A DNA stretch of 64,000 nt, taken from NCBI RefSeq assembly GCF_040957575.1, contig NZ_CP162602.1, forward strand, positions 810,896-874,895, given 5' to 3'. The notes below the pieces were generated by a model. It saw only the letters and a program-made list of their open reading frames with translations, did not search any database and was not told where the DNA came from. Below are positions 25,241-34,875 of the stretch, piece by piece. Made by a program: the position numbers and the translations under genes. This DNA is from Vibrio sp. HB236076 (lineage in GTDB: Bacteria > Pseudomonadota > Gammaproteobacteria > Enterobacterales > Vibrionaceae). Position 1 is the first letter of the stretch. The number at the start of each line of letters is the position of its first letter.

Positions 25241-25917
25241 AGATCTTACCTGTCTCTGAATCGTCGCTGATTGTCTATGTGAGCGACGAAATCAACCTCT
25301 CGCTCATTGCACGCTTGGCGAGATTTACCGACGCCATCGAAGCCCAGTTTGGCGAGGCCATTTTCGATGTGATCCCCTCTTACACCTCGATCTTGATCGA
25401 CTATCACCCGCTGAAAGTCGACCTCGCCAGTTTAACCACATGGTGTGAAGCGCACTGGCCAAGCTTTGCCACATCGCCGCTGAACGCCACCGCGAACACC
25501 CTAACGCTGCCCGTCTATTACCACCCTGATGTAGCAGAGGATCTCGAACCCTTGGCCAAGCAAAAAGGCCTCTCGGTCGATCAAGTCATCGAGAAGCACA
25601 CCGGCCAAGAATACACCGTCTGTGCCATTGGCTTTGCGCCGGGGTTTGCGTTTCTTGGCTCAGTAGACCCCGCCATAGCCACGCCTCGCCACGCCAAACC
25701 GCGTTTGCAGGTGAAAAAAGGCAGTGTGGGCATCGCCGATCAACAAACGGCGGTTTATCCTTTAGACACCCCCGGCGGTTGGCAGATCATCGGCAACTGC
25801 CCAATCGATTTATTCGACATCGATGCCAAGCCGATGATGCCGTTCAAAGTCGGTGATACCATTCGCTTTGAAGCCATCGACCGCGCCACGTTTTTGCAAA
25901 TGGGAGGACAAGTATGA
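25237..25917 (+). CDS. pxpB: 5-oxoprolinase subunit B (KipI/allophanate hydrolase subunit 1 family)
   Basis: A protein of about 226 residues, the catalytic-complex partner of PxpC. It has the expected layout of an N-terminal strand-rich half and the conserved GFAPGFAFLGSVDP segment followed by TPRHAKPRLQVKKGSVGIAD and then PGGWQIIGNCPIDLFD. ATG 25237 overlaps the pxpA stop as ATGA, while ATG 25231 is also possible. The overlap with pxpC is again ATGA, so all three subunits are translationally coupled. Confidence 0.92.
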   Translation: MKILPVSESSLIVYVSDEINLSLIARLARFTDAIEAQFGEAIFDVIPSYTSILIDYHPLKVDLASLTTWCEAHWPSFATSPLNATANTLTLPVYYHPDVAEDLEPLAKQKGLSVDQVIEKHTGQEYTVCAIGFAPGFAFLGSVDPAIATPRHAKPRLQVKKGSVGIADQQTAVYPLDTPGGWQIIGNCPIDLFDIDAKPMMPFKVGDTIRFEAIDRATFLQMGGQV

Positions 25918-26846
25918 AGGCATTATTAACCGTGAAGCCGGGCATGCAAACTCTCATTCAAGACACCGGCCGTTATCGGGTAGCGCAAATGGGACTCAGC
26001 TGTGGTGGACCGATGGATTTGCATGCTTATTGCTGGGCCAATCGCTTATTGGGCAACGACATATCCAGCCCAACGTTGGAAATTACCTTAGGTAATGCCG
26101 CCTTTAAAGCGCTAAAAGATTGTTGGTTGTCGCTCACTGGCGCGCCGATGCCAGCGGATATCGATGGCAAGCCACTGCACAATTGGCGCAGTTTTTTGCT
26201 CAAAAAAGGTCAAACCTTATCCTTATCAGTCGCCCGAAGCGGCATGCGCGCGTATTTAGCCATCGAAGGGGGATTTGTCGGCGCGGACGTGTTTAACAGC
26301 GCAGCGACCGTGGTTCGCAACCAATTAGGCGGCCACCCTAGCCACCCAGGAGAAGCGCTGAATAAAGGCGATATTCTTCAGCAGCGCCCCGCTTCCTCAA
26401 GCATCGACAAAGCGCAATGGGTCGAGCGCCACTTCACTCGTCACTATGACAGTACGCTCAACATCGCCGTGATCGAATCTTACCAGGCCAAGGACTTTTC
26501 CGATCACACCAAACGCGTACTCTACCAAAAGCCTTACACCTTAACGCAGCAATGCAATCGTATGGGGGCGTTCTTAGAAGGCGAACCGATTCAAGGTCAC
26601 GGCGATGGTGTGATTTCAGAAGGGATCGCGTTGGGCGCCATCCAGCTGCCCGCGAATGGCCAGCCGATCATTTTACTCAATGACCGTCAAACTCTCGGCG
26701 GCTACCCCAAAATTGGTTGTGTCTCTAAACTCAGTCTAATGAAACTCGGCCAAGCCCGCCCTGGAGATAGGATCCAATTTTATCGCGCCGATTTGGCATT
26801 AGAAACCGACAAATACCGCCAGTTTGTCCGCTTTTTTGGTCTTTAA
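25914..26846 (+). CDS. pxpC: 5-oxoprolinase subunit C (KipA/allophanate hydrolase subunit 2 family)
   Basis: A 310-residue carboxyltransferase-fold subunit. Family motifs seen are KPGMQTLIQDTGR near the N-terminus, LSCGGPMDLHAYCWANRLLG, LEITLGNAAF, and the late RMGAFLEGEPI and LLNDRQTLGGYPKIG. Together with PxpA and PxpB it hydrolyses 5-oxoproline in the cytoplasm. It ends the operon, and a hairpin terminator follows. Confidence 0.93.
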   Translation: MKALLTVKPGMQTLIQDTGRYRVAQMGLSCGGPMDLHAYCWANRLLGNDISSPTLEITLGNAAFKALKDCWLSLTGAPMPADIDGKPLHNWRSFLLKKGQTLSLSVARSGMRAYLAIEGGFVGADVFNSAATVVRNQLGGHPSHPGEALNKGDILQQRPASSSIDKAQWVERHFTRHYDSTLNIAVIESYQAKDFSDHTKRVLYQKPYTLTQQCNRMGAFLEGEPIQGHGDGVISEGIALGAIQLPANGQPIILLNDRQTLGGYPKIGCVSKLSLMKLGQARPGDRIQFYRADLALETDKYRQFVRFFGL

Positions 26847-26857
26847 ACGCCACCTAG

Positions 26858-26886
26858 GGCTCAGAGCCTCTCCTCTGAGCCTATTC
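26858..26886. terminator. Hairpin between the convergent pxpC and chemoreceptor genes
   Basis: GGCTCAGAG (26858-26866) pairs with CTCTGAGCC (26873-26881) in a perfect 9-bp stem with a 6-nt loop. TATTCTCT follows. The T-tract is weak, but the place between two converging genes suits a shared terminator. Confidence 0.6.
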
Positions 26887-26906
26887 TCTAGACGTTCCTT
26901 CAATCC

Positions 26907-28796
26907 TCAAACTATTTTAAACAAACCCAACTCCTTTTTTTGACGCTCAGCAGCATCGGATAAAGCTTTGCACGACTGCAACGTCTTCTCAATTAACGCC
27001 ACATTTTGATGGACTAAGTCGTGCGCCTTGGTGGTATTGAGCGCAATATCTTCGGTAACGTGATATTGCTCTTGTGACGAGGTCGCCACTAAGGTATTGA
27101 CATCAGAAATCGCGCTAACGGATGCAAAAATAGCTTGAAAACTGTCATCAATCGCATTGGTGAGATCAACCGATTGACCAATTAATCTCATGTTGTGCTG
27201 CATATTTTGCTGGGCTTTTTGCGACTGACTCTGCAGTTTTTCAATGATTTGTTGAATATTCACCGTCGATTGCTGGGTTTTCGAGGCCAAACTTCTCACC
27301 TCATCCGCCACCACGGCAAATCCTCGACCGTGCTCTCCCGCCCTCGCCGCTTCAATGGCGGCATTGAGCGCGAGTAAATTCGTTTGCTCAGAAATCGCGT
27401 TAATCACTTCGGTCACGCTGTCAATCTCTATCGCAAATTGACGCAGTTCATCGATCAATTGAGCGGTCTCAGTAAACGATTGATGCACACTGTTATTGAG
27501 TTGAATATTTTCTTCCACTTTTTGCTTGCCCTGCTCGACAAATCCTCTTGCTTGCATGGCTTGCTCTTCTGCACTGATGGCTTTTTGACTCATTTCTTGT
27601 GAGGTAGAAGAGAGTTCAGTGACCGCCGTTGAAATTTGCTCGACTTGCGCCAATTCATCTTGCCCGTTGTCTTTGTTGCGCTCCATGGCGTTGGTTAAGT
27701 GATCCGTTGCGCTGGTGACTTGCTCTGAAATAGCATGAGTATTACTGATGAGTTGGCGCAATTGATGATTCAGCGACAACGTTGAATGATAAATACCAGT
27801 TTGATTGTTAACGTCATTGTCACCGCTGTCTGGCATTCGAAAATCGCCTTGAGCCATCTTCGCTATCATGGCTTCGATGGCCTTTGGCTCGCCACCGACG
27901 GGTTTCAGCACCAATTTGTTGATTAACCAACTGCTCATCACACAGGAAAATAGCAGCATGAAGCCACCGGTTACCAAAGCGCGGATTAATTGATAATTGG
28001 CGTCTGCTTCAATGGTCTCATCGCGGACAAAACTCACATATTGCCAGCCGTTGATGGCAAACTCGCCCCAAAAAGCGGTAAAGTCAACCGATTGGTCATT
28101 GACCTCGGCGGAATAATGAAGTTGCTGATTTTGTGTGCTGAACGCTTGATAGGTCGGTCTTTTGTCTTGAATTTTTTGACCAATGTACTCTGGGTAAGGG
28201 GCGTGAACGATCAACCCTTTGCTGGTATAAATGAATAAGTCATCGCGCTGGCGAGCCGATCCCAATAAATCATCAAGAAACACGCTCGATAAGATGGCAA
28301 TATCACGATTGACCTTAACAATCACACCGACGACTAACTTGCCCGTGGTTTTAGACAAGTAAGGCTCAGAAAAATAATCGTTTTTTCCAAGTTGAAAGAC
28401 CGCGGTGTAATAAGGCCGCTGCAAGGCTTGGACATTAAAATCCAATTTGCTTTCGAGATCATAAATCTCACCACTGCGTCTGACGACATAAACCCCAGAG
28501 CTGGCTTTGTCTAATACGGTGTTAAGAGGTTGAAGCGCGAGTTTGGCCTCTGGGCTCAATCCCGATGCGGTAAAATCTTGCTCTTTAATAGCGACAGACG
28601 ACAACAAGGCTTTTAAGTGCTGAAAGCGCTCATGTAACTCAGCGCGGACGGTGGCGTTTTTTTGTTGTAATATTTCTTTGGTAAGCAGCACACTCTCTTC
28701 TTTGTATGCCATGTAACTCATTGTCGTCAGAACCAAAATAGTCATGACGATAAAACCGCATATCGCCCCAATCACTTGAACTTTAAACTTGCCCAT
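26907..28796 (-). CDS. Methyl-accepting chemotaxis protein with a dCache sensor
   Basis: A 629-residue transmembrane chemoreceptor. TM1 spans about 7-29 and TM2 about 272-295. Between them lies a large periplasmic dCache-like domain, with QRPYYTAVF at 126-134 in the ligand-region position. A HAMP-like linker follows ([20 protein letters not shown]). The cytoplasmic signalling hairpin has the conserved tip [20 protein letters not shown] and [15 protein letters not shown]. The C-terminus ([11 protein letters not shown]) has no NWETF-type CheR tether. The ligand is unknown. It stands alone as a single gene. Confidence 0.92.
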   Translation of the reverse strand: MGKFKVQVIGAICGFIVMTILVLTTMSYMAYKEESVLLTKEILQQKNATVRAELHERFQHLKALLSSVAIKEQDFTASGLSPEAKLALQPLNTVLDKASSGVYVVRRSGEIYDLESKLDFNVQALQRPYYTAVFQLGKNDYFSEPYLSKTTGKLVVGVIVKVNRDIAILSSVFLDDLLGSARQRDDLFIYTSKGLIVHAPYPEYIGQKIQDKRPTYQAFSTQNQQLHYSAEVNDQSVDFTAFWGEFAINGWQYVSFVRDETIEADANYQLIRALVTGGFMLLFSCVMSSWLINKLVLKPVGGEPKAIEAMIAKMAQGDFRMPDSGDNDVNNQTGIYHSTLSLNHQLRQLISNTHAISEQVTSATDHLTNAMERNKDNGQDELAQVEQISTAVTELSSTSQEMSQKAISAEEQAMQARGFVEQGKQKVEENIQLNNSVHQSFTETAQLIDELRQFAIEIDSVTEVINAISEQTNLLALNAAIEAARAGEHGRGFAVVADEVRSLASKTQQSTVNIQQIIEKLQSQSQKAQQNMQHNMRLIGQSVDLTNAIDDSFQAIFASVSAISDVNTLVATSSQEQYHVTEDIALNTTKAHDLVHQNVALIEKTLQSCKALSDAAERQKKELGLFKIV

Positions 28797-28938
28797 TTTT
28801 CACCCATTGCACTTAACCTTGATATATATTGGTATAAGCGCAAGCATGATTCCCTGTATTGATATTTATCATGATAAAGAACGGTAATCGGCGCTGCCAA
28901 CCACTTGCTGCTCGATATAGTGATCTGACACACAAGGC

Positions 28939-29040
28939 TTCATCAGGACAGGCTTCATCGGGACACGCACCAAAATCGCCAACAGGACACGCATTAAAAA
29001 CGCAATCGGGGACACGCACCAAAATCGCAAACAAGGACAC
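28939..29040 (+). repeat. Cluster of five GGACA tags, including a 20-bp exact repeat
   Basis: Five GGACA units lie in about 100 bp, four of them GGACAC: at about 28946, 28961, 28985, 29010 and 29035. GGGACACGCACCAAAATCGC is found exactly at 28960-28979 and 29009-29028. All units point the same way. The last, AAGGACAC, lies so that its AAGGA sits 9 nt before the next start codon. Confidence 0.8.
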
Positions 29041-29046
29041 ACCACT

Positions 29047-29538
29047 ATGAATCAAGGCAACGAAAAACCAACATTCGCCATCACAAGGCTCGCGCTCCTG
29101 ATCCCGCCCCCGGTACTGCTACTGATTTGTGCCGCTATTGCTTACGGGTTAAGCCATATCAAAGGGTTGAGTTGGGCAATGCCACGGCAAACACTTGTCG
29201 CTGTGGTGACACTGATTTTTGCCGTCACAATTGCGATTGCCGCCCTCATTCCCTTTATCAAACACAAAACGACAATCAACCCACACCATATAGAACGCAC
29301 GCGTTATTTGATTGAGGACGGCATTTACGCTCACTCACGCAACCCGATGTACCTCAGCCTCGCCCTGATTTTATTCGCTTATAGTTATACCTTATCATCG
29401 CCTTTGAGCCTGCTCTCCTGCTTTGTGTTTGTCGCATACCTCAACACCTTTCAAATCGCTCCAGAAGAAGCCCTGCTCAAGCAAAAGTTTGGCGACCAAT
29501 ACCAAGCCTACTGCGCTCGAGTTAGGCGATGGTGCTAA
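29047..29538 (+). CDS. Membrane methyltransferase, isoprenylcysteine/phospholipid methyltransferase family
   Basis: A 163-residue membrane protein with about four hydrophobic helices and the ICMT/PEMT-type cofactor motif near the end. GIYAHSRNPMYLSL (with R-N-P-M-Y) is followed by PEEALLKQKFGDQYQAYC and then RVRRW, the usual E-E-x-x-L-x-x-x-F-G-x-x-Y-x-x-Y pattern. It probably transfers a methyl group from S-adenosylmethionine to a lipid or small substrate. Bacterial members are mostly uncharacterised. Its translation start lies directly after a tag cluster, which appears to supply the Shine-Dalgarno bases. Confidence 0.85.
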   Translation: MNQGNEKPTFAITRLALLIPPPVLLLICAAIAYGLSHIKGLSWAMPRQTLVAVVTLIFAVTIAIAALIPFIKHKTTINPHHIERTRYLIEDGIYAHSRNPMYLSLALILFAYSYTLSSPLSLLSCFVFVAYLNTFQIAPEEALLKQKFGDQYQAYCARVRRWC

Positions 29539-29558
29539 AGCCATGTAAAAAAGCGGTG

Positions 29559-30875
29559 TTATTGAGACAACTCTGGCAATTTATTCGTGACCAATACCCC
29601 GACAAAGGTAAAGACAGCAAACAAGACAATTAAACTCGGCAAAGCCAGTAGCTCGGTCAACAATCCCAAAAAGCTCATCAGTAATAACATCACGCCAATG
29701 ACCGTATTAGAGACGGCGACATAGGTCGTGCGCGTGTTGCCTTCAGACATATCCACCAAGTACGTCTTGCGACCGACGCGTACGCCATCGTGAGCAATAC
29801 AAATACCAAAATAAAGTATGGGCAGGAAACCGCTTAATGCCAACCATTGGGGGGCCAGTTGGGCGATGACAAACAAACCAATACCGATCAATCCACTCAA
29901 GCTCGCGCCTAGCATCATGACTTTACGACTCGACTGATCGGCAAAGCGCCCCCAAAACGGCCCTGAGCACAAAGAGGCCATGCCACTGGCAAACATAAAC
30001 AAAGCCAATAACCACATTTGGTTACCGATTTTCTGATGGGCCAGTAAAACGTAATACGGTGCACTCAGTGCGGTGCTCAACAGCAAGGTTCTCGCCAAGA
30101 CAAACTGAAAGAACACCTTGTCGGTCCACAGTAATCGGCATTGTTTCAACGCTTCGAGCAGCCCGTTTTTGCCCCCGTCCGTTTCGCCTTGCTCTTCTTT
30201 GATGAGGCTAAATACCCCCGCGCCTAACAACCATACCGCAGCCGCGCCAATCAAGCTCAACGCATAAAAGACACCATTGCCTTGCCAGTCGACAAAATAA
30301 GAGATAGCCATCACCCCGGCCAGCATTAGAGTGACTAAGCCTGAACTGCTGCTCGACCACCCATTGACTTGCCCGCGCTGTTTTTTGGGGATGGTTTTGC
30401 CAAGGACGTCTTTGGCTGCCACTGAGCTTAGTCCCCTTGCTAAACTGAAGATCACCAGCAATAGGATAATCAGTGTCCCGGCGGTTGCCCCGGTAAATAA
30501 TAAGGCAACCAGGCCAATCCCGAGTACAGACAACGACTGAATCAGCGCGCCGACGACCCAAGGCCATTTTCTCAGTGGCATTTGCCTGATCAAGCTGGCA
30601 ATGGCCAATTGCGGTATCAAGGATCCCGATTCACGGATCGGCACTAACCACGCAATAAACGATGCCGGTACACCAATACTTTGCATGATCCATGGCAAGG
30701 TCACTTTCGGATTAATGAGGGCATCACCAAGCTTGGTAAAAAATTGCGCGACCACCATCTTAATGAAATTGCCCGGCACCACTTTACAGGCGCTATCTGA
30801 AATCGCACGACAAGCCCTGGCGTCTTCATCATTGATCAAATATTCGTATACTTTTTCTAACTTTGGATCTGGCAT
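29559..30875 (-). CDS. Major facilitator superfamily transporter
   Basis: A protein of about 438 residues with 12 predicted hydrophobic helices. An N-terminal cytoplasmic stretch of about 40 residues (DPKLEKVYEYLINDEDARAC) is followed by the first helix, FIKMVVAQFFTKLGDAL. A loop at about 168-180 reads LGKTIPKKQRGQVNGW, like the G-x-x-x-D/R-x-R loops of MFS proteins. Substrate unknown. ATG 30875 is favoured over ATG 30881, because AAGGA abuts the latter and is 6 nt from the former. It is divergent from gsk. Confidence 0.85.
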   Translation of the reverse strand: MPDPKLEKVYEYLINDEDARACRAISDSACKVVPGNFIKMVVAQFFTKLGDALINPKVTLPWIMQSIGVPASFIAWLVPIRESGSLIPQLAIASLIRQMPLRKWPWVVGALIQSLSVLGIGLVALLFTGATAGTLIILLLVIFSLARGLSSVAAKDVLGKTIPKKQRGQVNGWSSSSSGLVTLMLAGVMAISYFVDWQGNGVFYALSLIGAAAVWLLGAGVFSLIKEEQGETDGGKNGLLEALKQCRLLWTDKVFFQFVLARTLLLSTALSAPYYVLLAHQKIGNQMWLLALFMFASGMASLCSGPFWGRFADQSSRKVMMLGASLSGLIGIGLFVIAQLAPQWLALSGFLPILYFGICIAHDGVRVGRKTYLVDMSEGNTRTTYVAVSNTVIGVMLLLMSFLGLLTELLALPSLIVLFAVFTFVGVLVTNKLPELSQ

Positions 30876-30999
30876 TTGCATTCCTTGGCCTTTGATGATG
30901 AGCTAAGCATAACCAATTTTGTGATTAAGATCTTTATTCATCCCCTTTGCGTAAATCTGTGCTATATTGCGCGCCTGTTTTTTTCCAAAGCCTGTTATC

Positions 31000-32304
31000 A
31001 TGAAGTTCCCCGGTCAACGCAAATCAAAACACTATTTTCCTTCGTCATCTCGTCCTTTAAATGCCTCTCATGTTTTGCCATTTGACAAAACACCGCGGCC
31101 GATTGTGATTGGCATTGGTCAAACCATGGTCGATATCGAAGCCAACGTCGACGATGCTTTCCTGGCGCGTCACCAACTCAGTAAAGGTCACTCATTAGTT
31201 TTGCCTCATGAGAAAGCCGAGCAACTCTACCAAGAACTTCAACAGCAACATTTAATTACCCATCAGCACCCAGGTGGCACCATAGGTAACACCTTGCACA
31301 ACTACTCGGTGATCGCCGACAGTAAATCAGTGTTACTCGGCGTCATGTCGAAAAACATTGAGGTCGGCTCTTACGCCTACAGTTACCTGTGTAAAACCTC
31401 CTCGCGCATGAATCTCAACCACCTACAAACCGTAGAAGGCGCGATTGGCCGTTGCTATACCTTGATCACGCCAGACGGTGAGCGAACCTTTGCTATTAAC
31501 GTGGGTGCGATGAACCAATTACAGCCTGACGCTATTCCCGAAGGCATCTTTTCTAGAGCGTCTGCACTGGTCCTTTCCTCATATCTGCTGCGCGGTGAAA
31601 AAGAGGATCCAATGCCACAAGCGGTAATGCAGGCAATTGAATATGCAAAAGCCAACCAAGTTCCCGTGGTGCTAACCTTAGGCACCAAATACGTGATAGA
31701 AAAAGACCCACAATTTTGGCAACAATTCATAAGTGACAACGTCACTGTTGTTGCCATGAACGAAGAAGAGGGTTTAGCGTTAACCGGTGAATCAAACCCA
31801 CTTTTGGCCGCCGATAAAGCGCTTGAATGGGTTGATTTGGTGTTGTGTACCGCTGGCGAGAACGGCTTATACATGGCGGGATATTGCGATGAAGAGTCTG
31901 TAAGAGAAACGCGTCACGACATCCAAAACGGGCCAATCGAGGCCTACAACCGCCACGAGTTTAGCCGCAGTATGTTAAAAGCCGATTGCGCAAAGCCCGT
32001 TAAAGTCTACTCTCATATCGGCCCTTACCTCGGCGGACCACTCAAAATCAAAAACACCAATGGCGCCGGTGATGGTGCATTATCGGCTTTGCTCCACGAC
32101 ATTTCCGCCAATGTTTTTCACGCGCAAAAAGTGCCAGACTCACACAAGCACAGTGTTAAATGTTTAACGTACTCGTCCTTGTCGCAAATCTGTAAATACG
32201 CCAACCGAGTCAGTTACCAAGTATTACTACAGCACTCGCCTCGCCTCAGTCAGTCGTTGCCAGAACGCGAAGACAGCCTCGAAGAAGCCTACTGGGAACG
32301 TTAG
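31000..32304 (+). CDS. gsk: Inosine-guanosine kinase
   Basis: A 434-residue PfkB-type kinase that phosphorylates inosine and guanosine in purine salvage. It matches my recollection of Escherichia Gsk over its length: MKFPGQRKSKHYFP at the start, THQHPGGTIGNTLHNYSV, SVLLGVMSKNIEVGSYAY, TNGAGDGALSALLHDI with the GAGD catalytic motif, and LPEREDSLEEAYW at the end. ATG 31000 restores the usual N-terminus; the frame stays open further upstream. TGCTATATT at 30960-30968 could be an extended -10 promoter. Confidence 0.96.
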   Translation: MKFPGQRKSKHYFPSSSRPLNASHVLPFDKTPRPIVIGIGQTMVDIEANVDDAFLARHQLSKGHSLVLPHEKAEQLYQELQQQHLITHQHPGGTIGNTLHNYSVIADSKSVLLGVMSKNIEVGSYAYSYLCKTSSRMNLNHLQTVEGAIGRCYTLITPDGERTFAINVGAMNQLQPDAIPEGIFSRASALVLSSYLLRGEKEDPMPQAVMQAIEYAKANQVPVVLTLGTKYVIEKDPQFWQQFISDNVTVVAMNEEEGLALTGESNPLLAADKALEWVDLVLCTAGENGLYMAGYCDEESVRETRHDIQNGPIEAYNRHEFSRSMLKADCAKPVKVYSHIGPYLGGPLKIKNTNGAGDGALSALLHDISANVFHAQKVPDSHKHSVKCLTYSSLSQICKYANRVSYQVLLQHSPRLSQSLPEREDSLEEAYWER

Positions 32305-32390
32305 TTTTACACTGTAAATTGACCTCGACTGCGAACACCGTACTCGACTGTTCACAGTGTTCGGCATCGCGGTTTACCGTCTATTACGCG

Positions 32391-32436
32391 AATCCCGATT
32401 GCGCGACCCCTTTGGTAAGCGCAATCGGGGATTTTT
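32391..32436 (+). terminator. Rho-independent terminator downstream of gsk
   Basis: AATCCCGATTGCGC (32391-32404) pairs with GCGCAATCGGGGATT (32419-32433), with one bulged G, and is followed by TTTTA. This is a long, stable stem about 85 bp after the gsk stop codon. Confidence 0.85.
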
Positions 32437-32732
32437 ATCAATAAGAATATTACTTGAATATAAAATTAATTTCATAAAAATAATAAAAACTCCGCTTTTT
32501 CCCTCACCACTGACTCGGCTTGATCTTATATTCCCCCAGCCCAAGGTCACTTTTTTCTCAAACTTCGAGTTAGCCCAAATTATCGATTCTCCAGATTGAT
32601 CAATGATAAAGATAAGTGCATTATGATGTGGTCAACTCTGGCTTAACCATTATCAAACAATGACTTCTGGCATTAAATTTGCTTTTTTGCTCTTGTTAAC
32701 ACGATAAATATACGAAAAAAAGAGAGAACGTG
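32437..32732. other. Non-coding leader region before glgC
   Basis: This AT-rich stretch must contain the glgC promoter. I see no strong sigma-70 pair, riboswitch fold or repeat. AGAGAG at 32721-32726 is the ribosome binding site for ATG 32733. Confidence 0.4.
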
Positions 32733-33947
32733 ATGCAAGATACACTCGCCGTCATACTGGCTGGTGGAGTGGGCTCTCGGCTTAGCCCATTAACCGACGA
32801 CCGCACCAAACCCGCTGTGCCTTTTGGCGGAAAATACCGAATTATTGACTTTACACTCACCAATTGCCTGCATTCAGGGCTGCGCAAAATCCTCGTATTG
32901 ACGCAAAATAAATCCCACTCCTTGCAAAAGCATTTGCGCGATGGCTGGTCTATTTTTAACCCCGAGTTGGGTGAATACGTGACGGCCATTCCACCGCAAA
33001 GGCCTAAAAACGGCAAATGGTACGACGGTAGCGCTGAGGCCATTTACCAAAACGATTGGCTGCTGACCCGCAGCGAAGCGAAATACGTGGTGGTGCTTTC
33101 AGGCGATCACATTTATCGCATGGACTACGCGGCCATGGTCGAAGAGCACAAAGAAAACCGCGCCGCAATGACCATTGCTACCATGAAAGTCGCGGCGGAA
33201 AAGGCCAGCGAGTTTGGCATTCTTGGTATCGATAACGACAGTCGAGTGACTTCATTTACCGAAAAGCCTCGTCGACCGGCCACCTTACCCGAGGAGCCAC
33301 AGGCTTGTTTGGCTTCGATGGGGATCTACGTGTTTGACATGGATATCTTGCTTGAACTGCTAGAAGCCGACTCGCAAAATCCAGATTCTCAACACGATTT
33401 TGGCAAAGACATCATTCCTCATTTAGTCGCGCAAAATCAAGTTTTTGCATACCAATTCTCGGGTAAAAAAGGCCGTGTCGACAAAGACAGTTACTGGCGT
33501 GACATCAACGATATCGATGACTATTACCAAGCGAACATGGATTTGCTTGAACCTATCCCACCGATGAATTTATACCAAAAGAATTGGCCAATCCGGACCT
33601 ATGAGCGCCAATTGCCTCCAGCGCGCACCGTGTCATCGGGCTCGGGAAATGAAGGCATTTTTATCAATTCCATCATTTGCAATGGCGTGGTCAACTCGGG
33701 GGGATCGGTTCATCACTCGATCATGTCCGCCAATGTTCGTATTCAAGACAGTGCCACCGTGTCTGACAGTATTTTACTCGATGACGTCGAAGTGGGTGAA
33801 AATTGCCAAATTTCTCGCTGTATTATCGACAAACACGTCAAAATCCCGGCCAATACCACGATCGGATTTGACCCAATAGAAGATAGCAAGCGCTTTCAGA
33901 TTTCGGACAAAGGCATTGTTATCATTCCTGAGCACTACCAGTTCTAA
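32733..33947 (+). CDS. glgC: Glucose-1-phosphate adenylyltransferase
   Basis: A 404-residue ADP-glucose pyrophosphorylase, the committed enzyme of bacterial glycogen synthesis. The N-terminus has the nucleotide-binding signature LAGGVGSRLSPLTDDRTKPA followed by VPFGGKYRIIDF. Other family segments are WYDGSAEAIYQN, VVLSGDHIYRMDY and KGRVDKDSYWRDI. The C-terminal left-handed beta-helix repeats begin near residue 295. ATG 32733 is preferred to the overlapping GTG 32730. No glycogen synthase gene is adjacent. The alpha-glucan connection with the amylosucrase operon 16 kb away is an inference. Confidence 0.95.
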   Translation: MQDTLAVILAGGVGSRLSPLTDDRTKPAVPFGGKYRIIDFTLTNCLHSGLRKILVLTQNKSHSLQKHLRDGWSIFNPELGEYVTAIPPQRPKNGKWYDGSAEAIYQNDWLLTRSEAKYVVVLSGDHIYRMDYAAMVEEHKENRAAMTIATMKVAAEKASEFGILGIDNDSRVTSFTEKPRRPATLPEEPQACLASMGIYVFDMDILLELLEADSQNPDSQHDFGKDIIPHLVAQNQVFAYQFSGKKGRVDKDSYWRDINDIDDYYQANMDLLEPIPPMNLYQKNWPIRTYERQLPPARTVSSGSGNEGIFINSIICNGVVNSGGSVHHSIMSANVRIQDSATVSDSILLDDVEVGENCQISRCIIDKHVKIPANTTIGFDPIEDSKRFQISDKGIVIIPEHYQF

Positions 33948-33969
33948 CGCTTCTCGTCGTTTTTTGCTT

Positions 33970-34875
33970 CTAGCTTGCGACTGGATACTCCCGCTCTGCC
34001 ATGGCACCGGGAGTATGAGCAAATTGGCGTTTAAATTCACGACTAAACTGTGAGCTGCTTTGGTAACCCACTAATACCGCGGCTTCACTGACTCGTTTAC
34101 CCTGCAATTGAATCAACTCCTTGGCTTTATTAAGGCGCACTTGTTTTAAGTATTGCAGCGGCGGCAAAAAAGTGACCGATTTAAACGCGGTGTGAAAAGC
34201 CGAAACACTCATACCGACCTCCTGAGCCAAAAAGTTGACCGTAAGTGGCTCGGCGTAATGGCGATGAATATAATCCAAACTGCGGGCAATTTTTGATGCC
34301 TTGCCTTCTTGTCGAGCAAGATTGATCAAGGCCGCACCACTTTCATGCATCAACACTTGATATAGCAACTCGTCCACTAAGGCTTCGCCAATCAATTGTG
34401 CGGTCAGGGGATGATTGAGCGTTTTGGCAATCCGGAGCAAAATCTCGTTGATCTCACCATCTTTTGCGCGGCAGTGTAAACCACACAGCGGGTCTTTTTG
34501 CTTGGCTGGGGCACAAAAGCCCAACTGCTCCAAACGGCTGACACAACGCATTAACCGCGCGCGTGTAAAGTTGACGGCAATCCCCATCAGCGCCTGCTCA
34601 CCATCACACACGGCTTCACACTCTAATGGCAATGGCACGCCAACCACCAAATAATCATTGGCACTGTACTGAAAACGTTGCCCGCCCCCGAACACCGTTT
34701 TACGACCTGCTGCCAAAGCAATAATCCCCGATTGATACAACAATGGCTGGCGCTCATGGCCGCGTGTGCTGCGATAAATCGACACCCCCTCAATCTCGGT
34801 GTGGCAATTGCCTTCTAGATGACTGAGCTGATGACGTAATAAATATTGGTGTAAATAATGATCAAATTTCAGCAT
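33970..34875 (-). CDS. yqhC: AraC-family regulator, YqhC-like
   Basis: A 301-residue regulator with an N-terminal AraC-N cupin-type domain (GIIALAAGRKTVFGGGQRFQ and VGVPLPLECEAV) and a C-terminal double helix-turn-helix (AQEVGMSVSAFHTAFKSVT, then VGYQSSSQFSREFKRQFA). In Escherichia the AraC protein YqhC activates yqhD, encoded divergently beside it. Here the divergent neighbour is a YqhD-like aldehyde reductase, so the same regulatory pair is inferred. It converges on glgC with only 22 bp between stops. Confidence 0.82.
   Translation of the reverse strand: MLKFDHYLHQYLLRHQLSHLEGNCHTEIEGVSIYRSTRGHERQPLLYQSGIIALAAGRKTVFGGGQRFQYSANDYLVVGVPLPLECEAVCDGEQALMGIAVNFTRARLMRCVSRLEQLGFCAPAKQKDPLCGLHCRAKDGEINEILLRIAKTLNHPLTAQLIGEALVDELLYQVLMHESGAALINLARQEGKASKIARSLDYIHRHYAEPLTVNFLAQEVGMSVSAFHTAFKSVTFLPPLQYLKQVRLNKAKELIQLQGKRVSEAAVLVGYQSSSQFSREFKRQFAHTPGAMAEREYPVAS

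Noticed and set aside
28813..29055. Open frame on the minus strand across the tag cluster
   Set aside because: Its repeated ACPDEACPDE segment is a direct translation of the tag repeats, and it overlaps the chemoreceptor promoter region.
32309..32363. ACACTGT/ACAGTGT and CGAACAC/GTGTTCG inverted repeats after gsk
   Set aside because: The ACTGT resembles the decamer arrays, but only one unit is present, there is no hairpin head, and the strong terminator lies further downstream.
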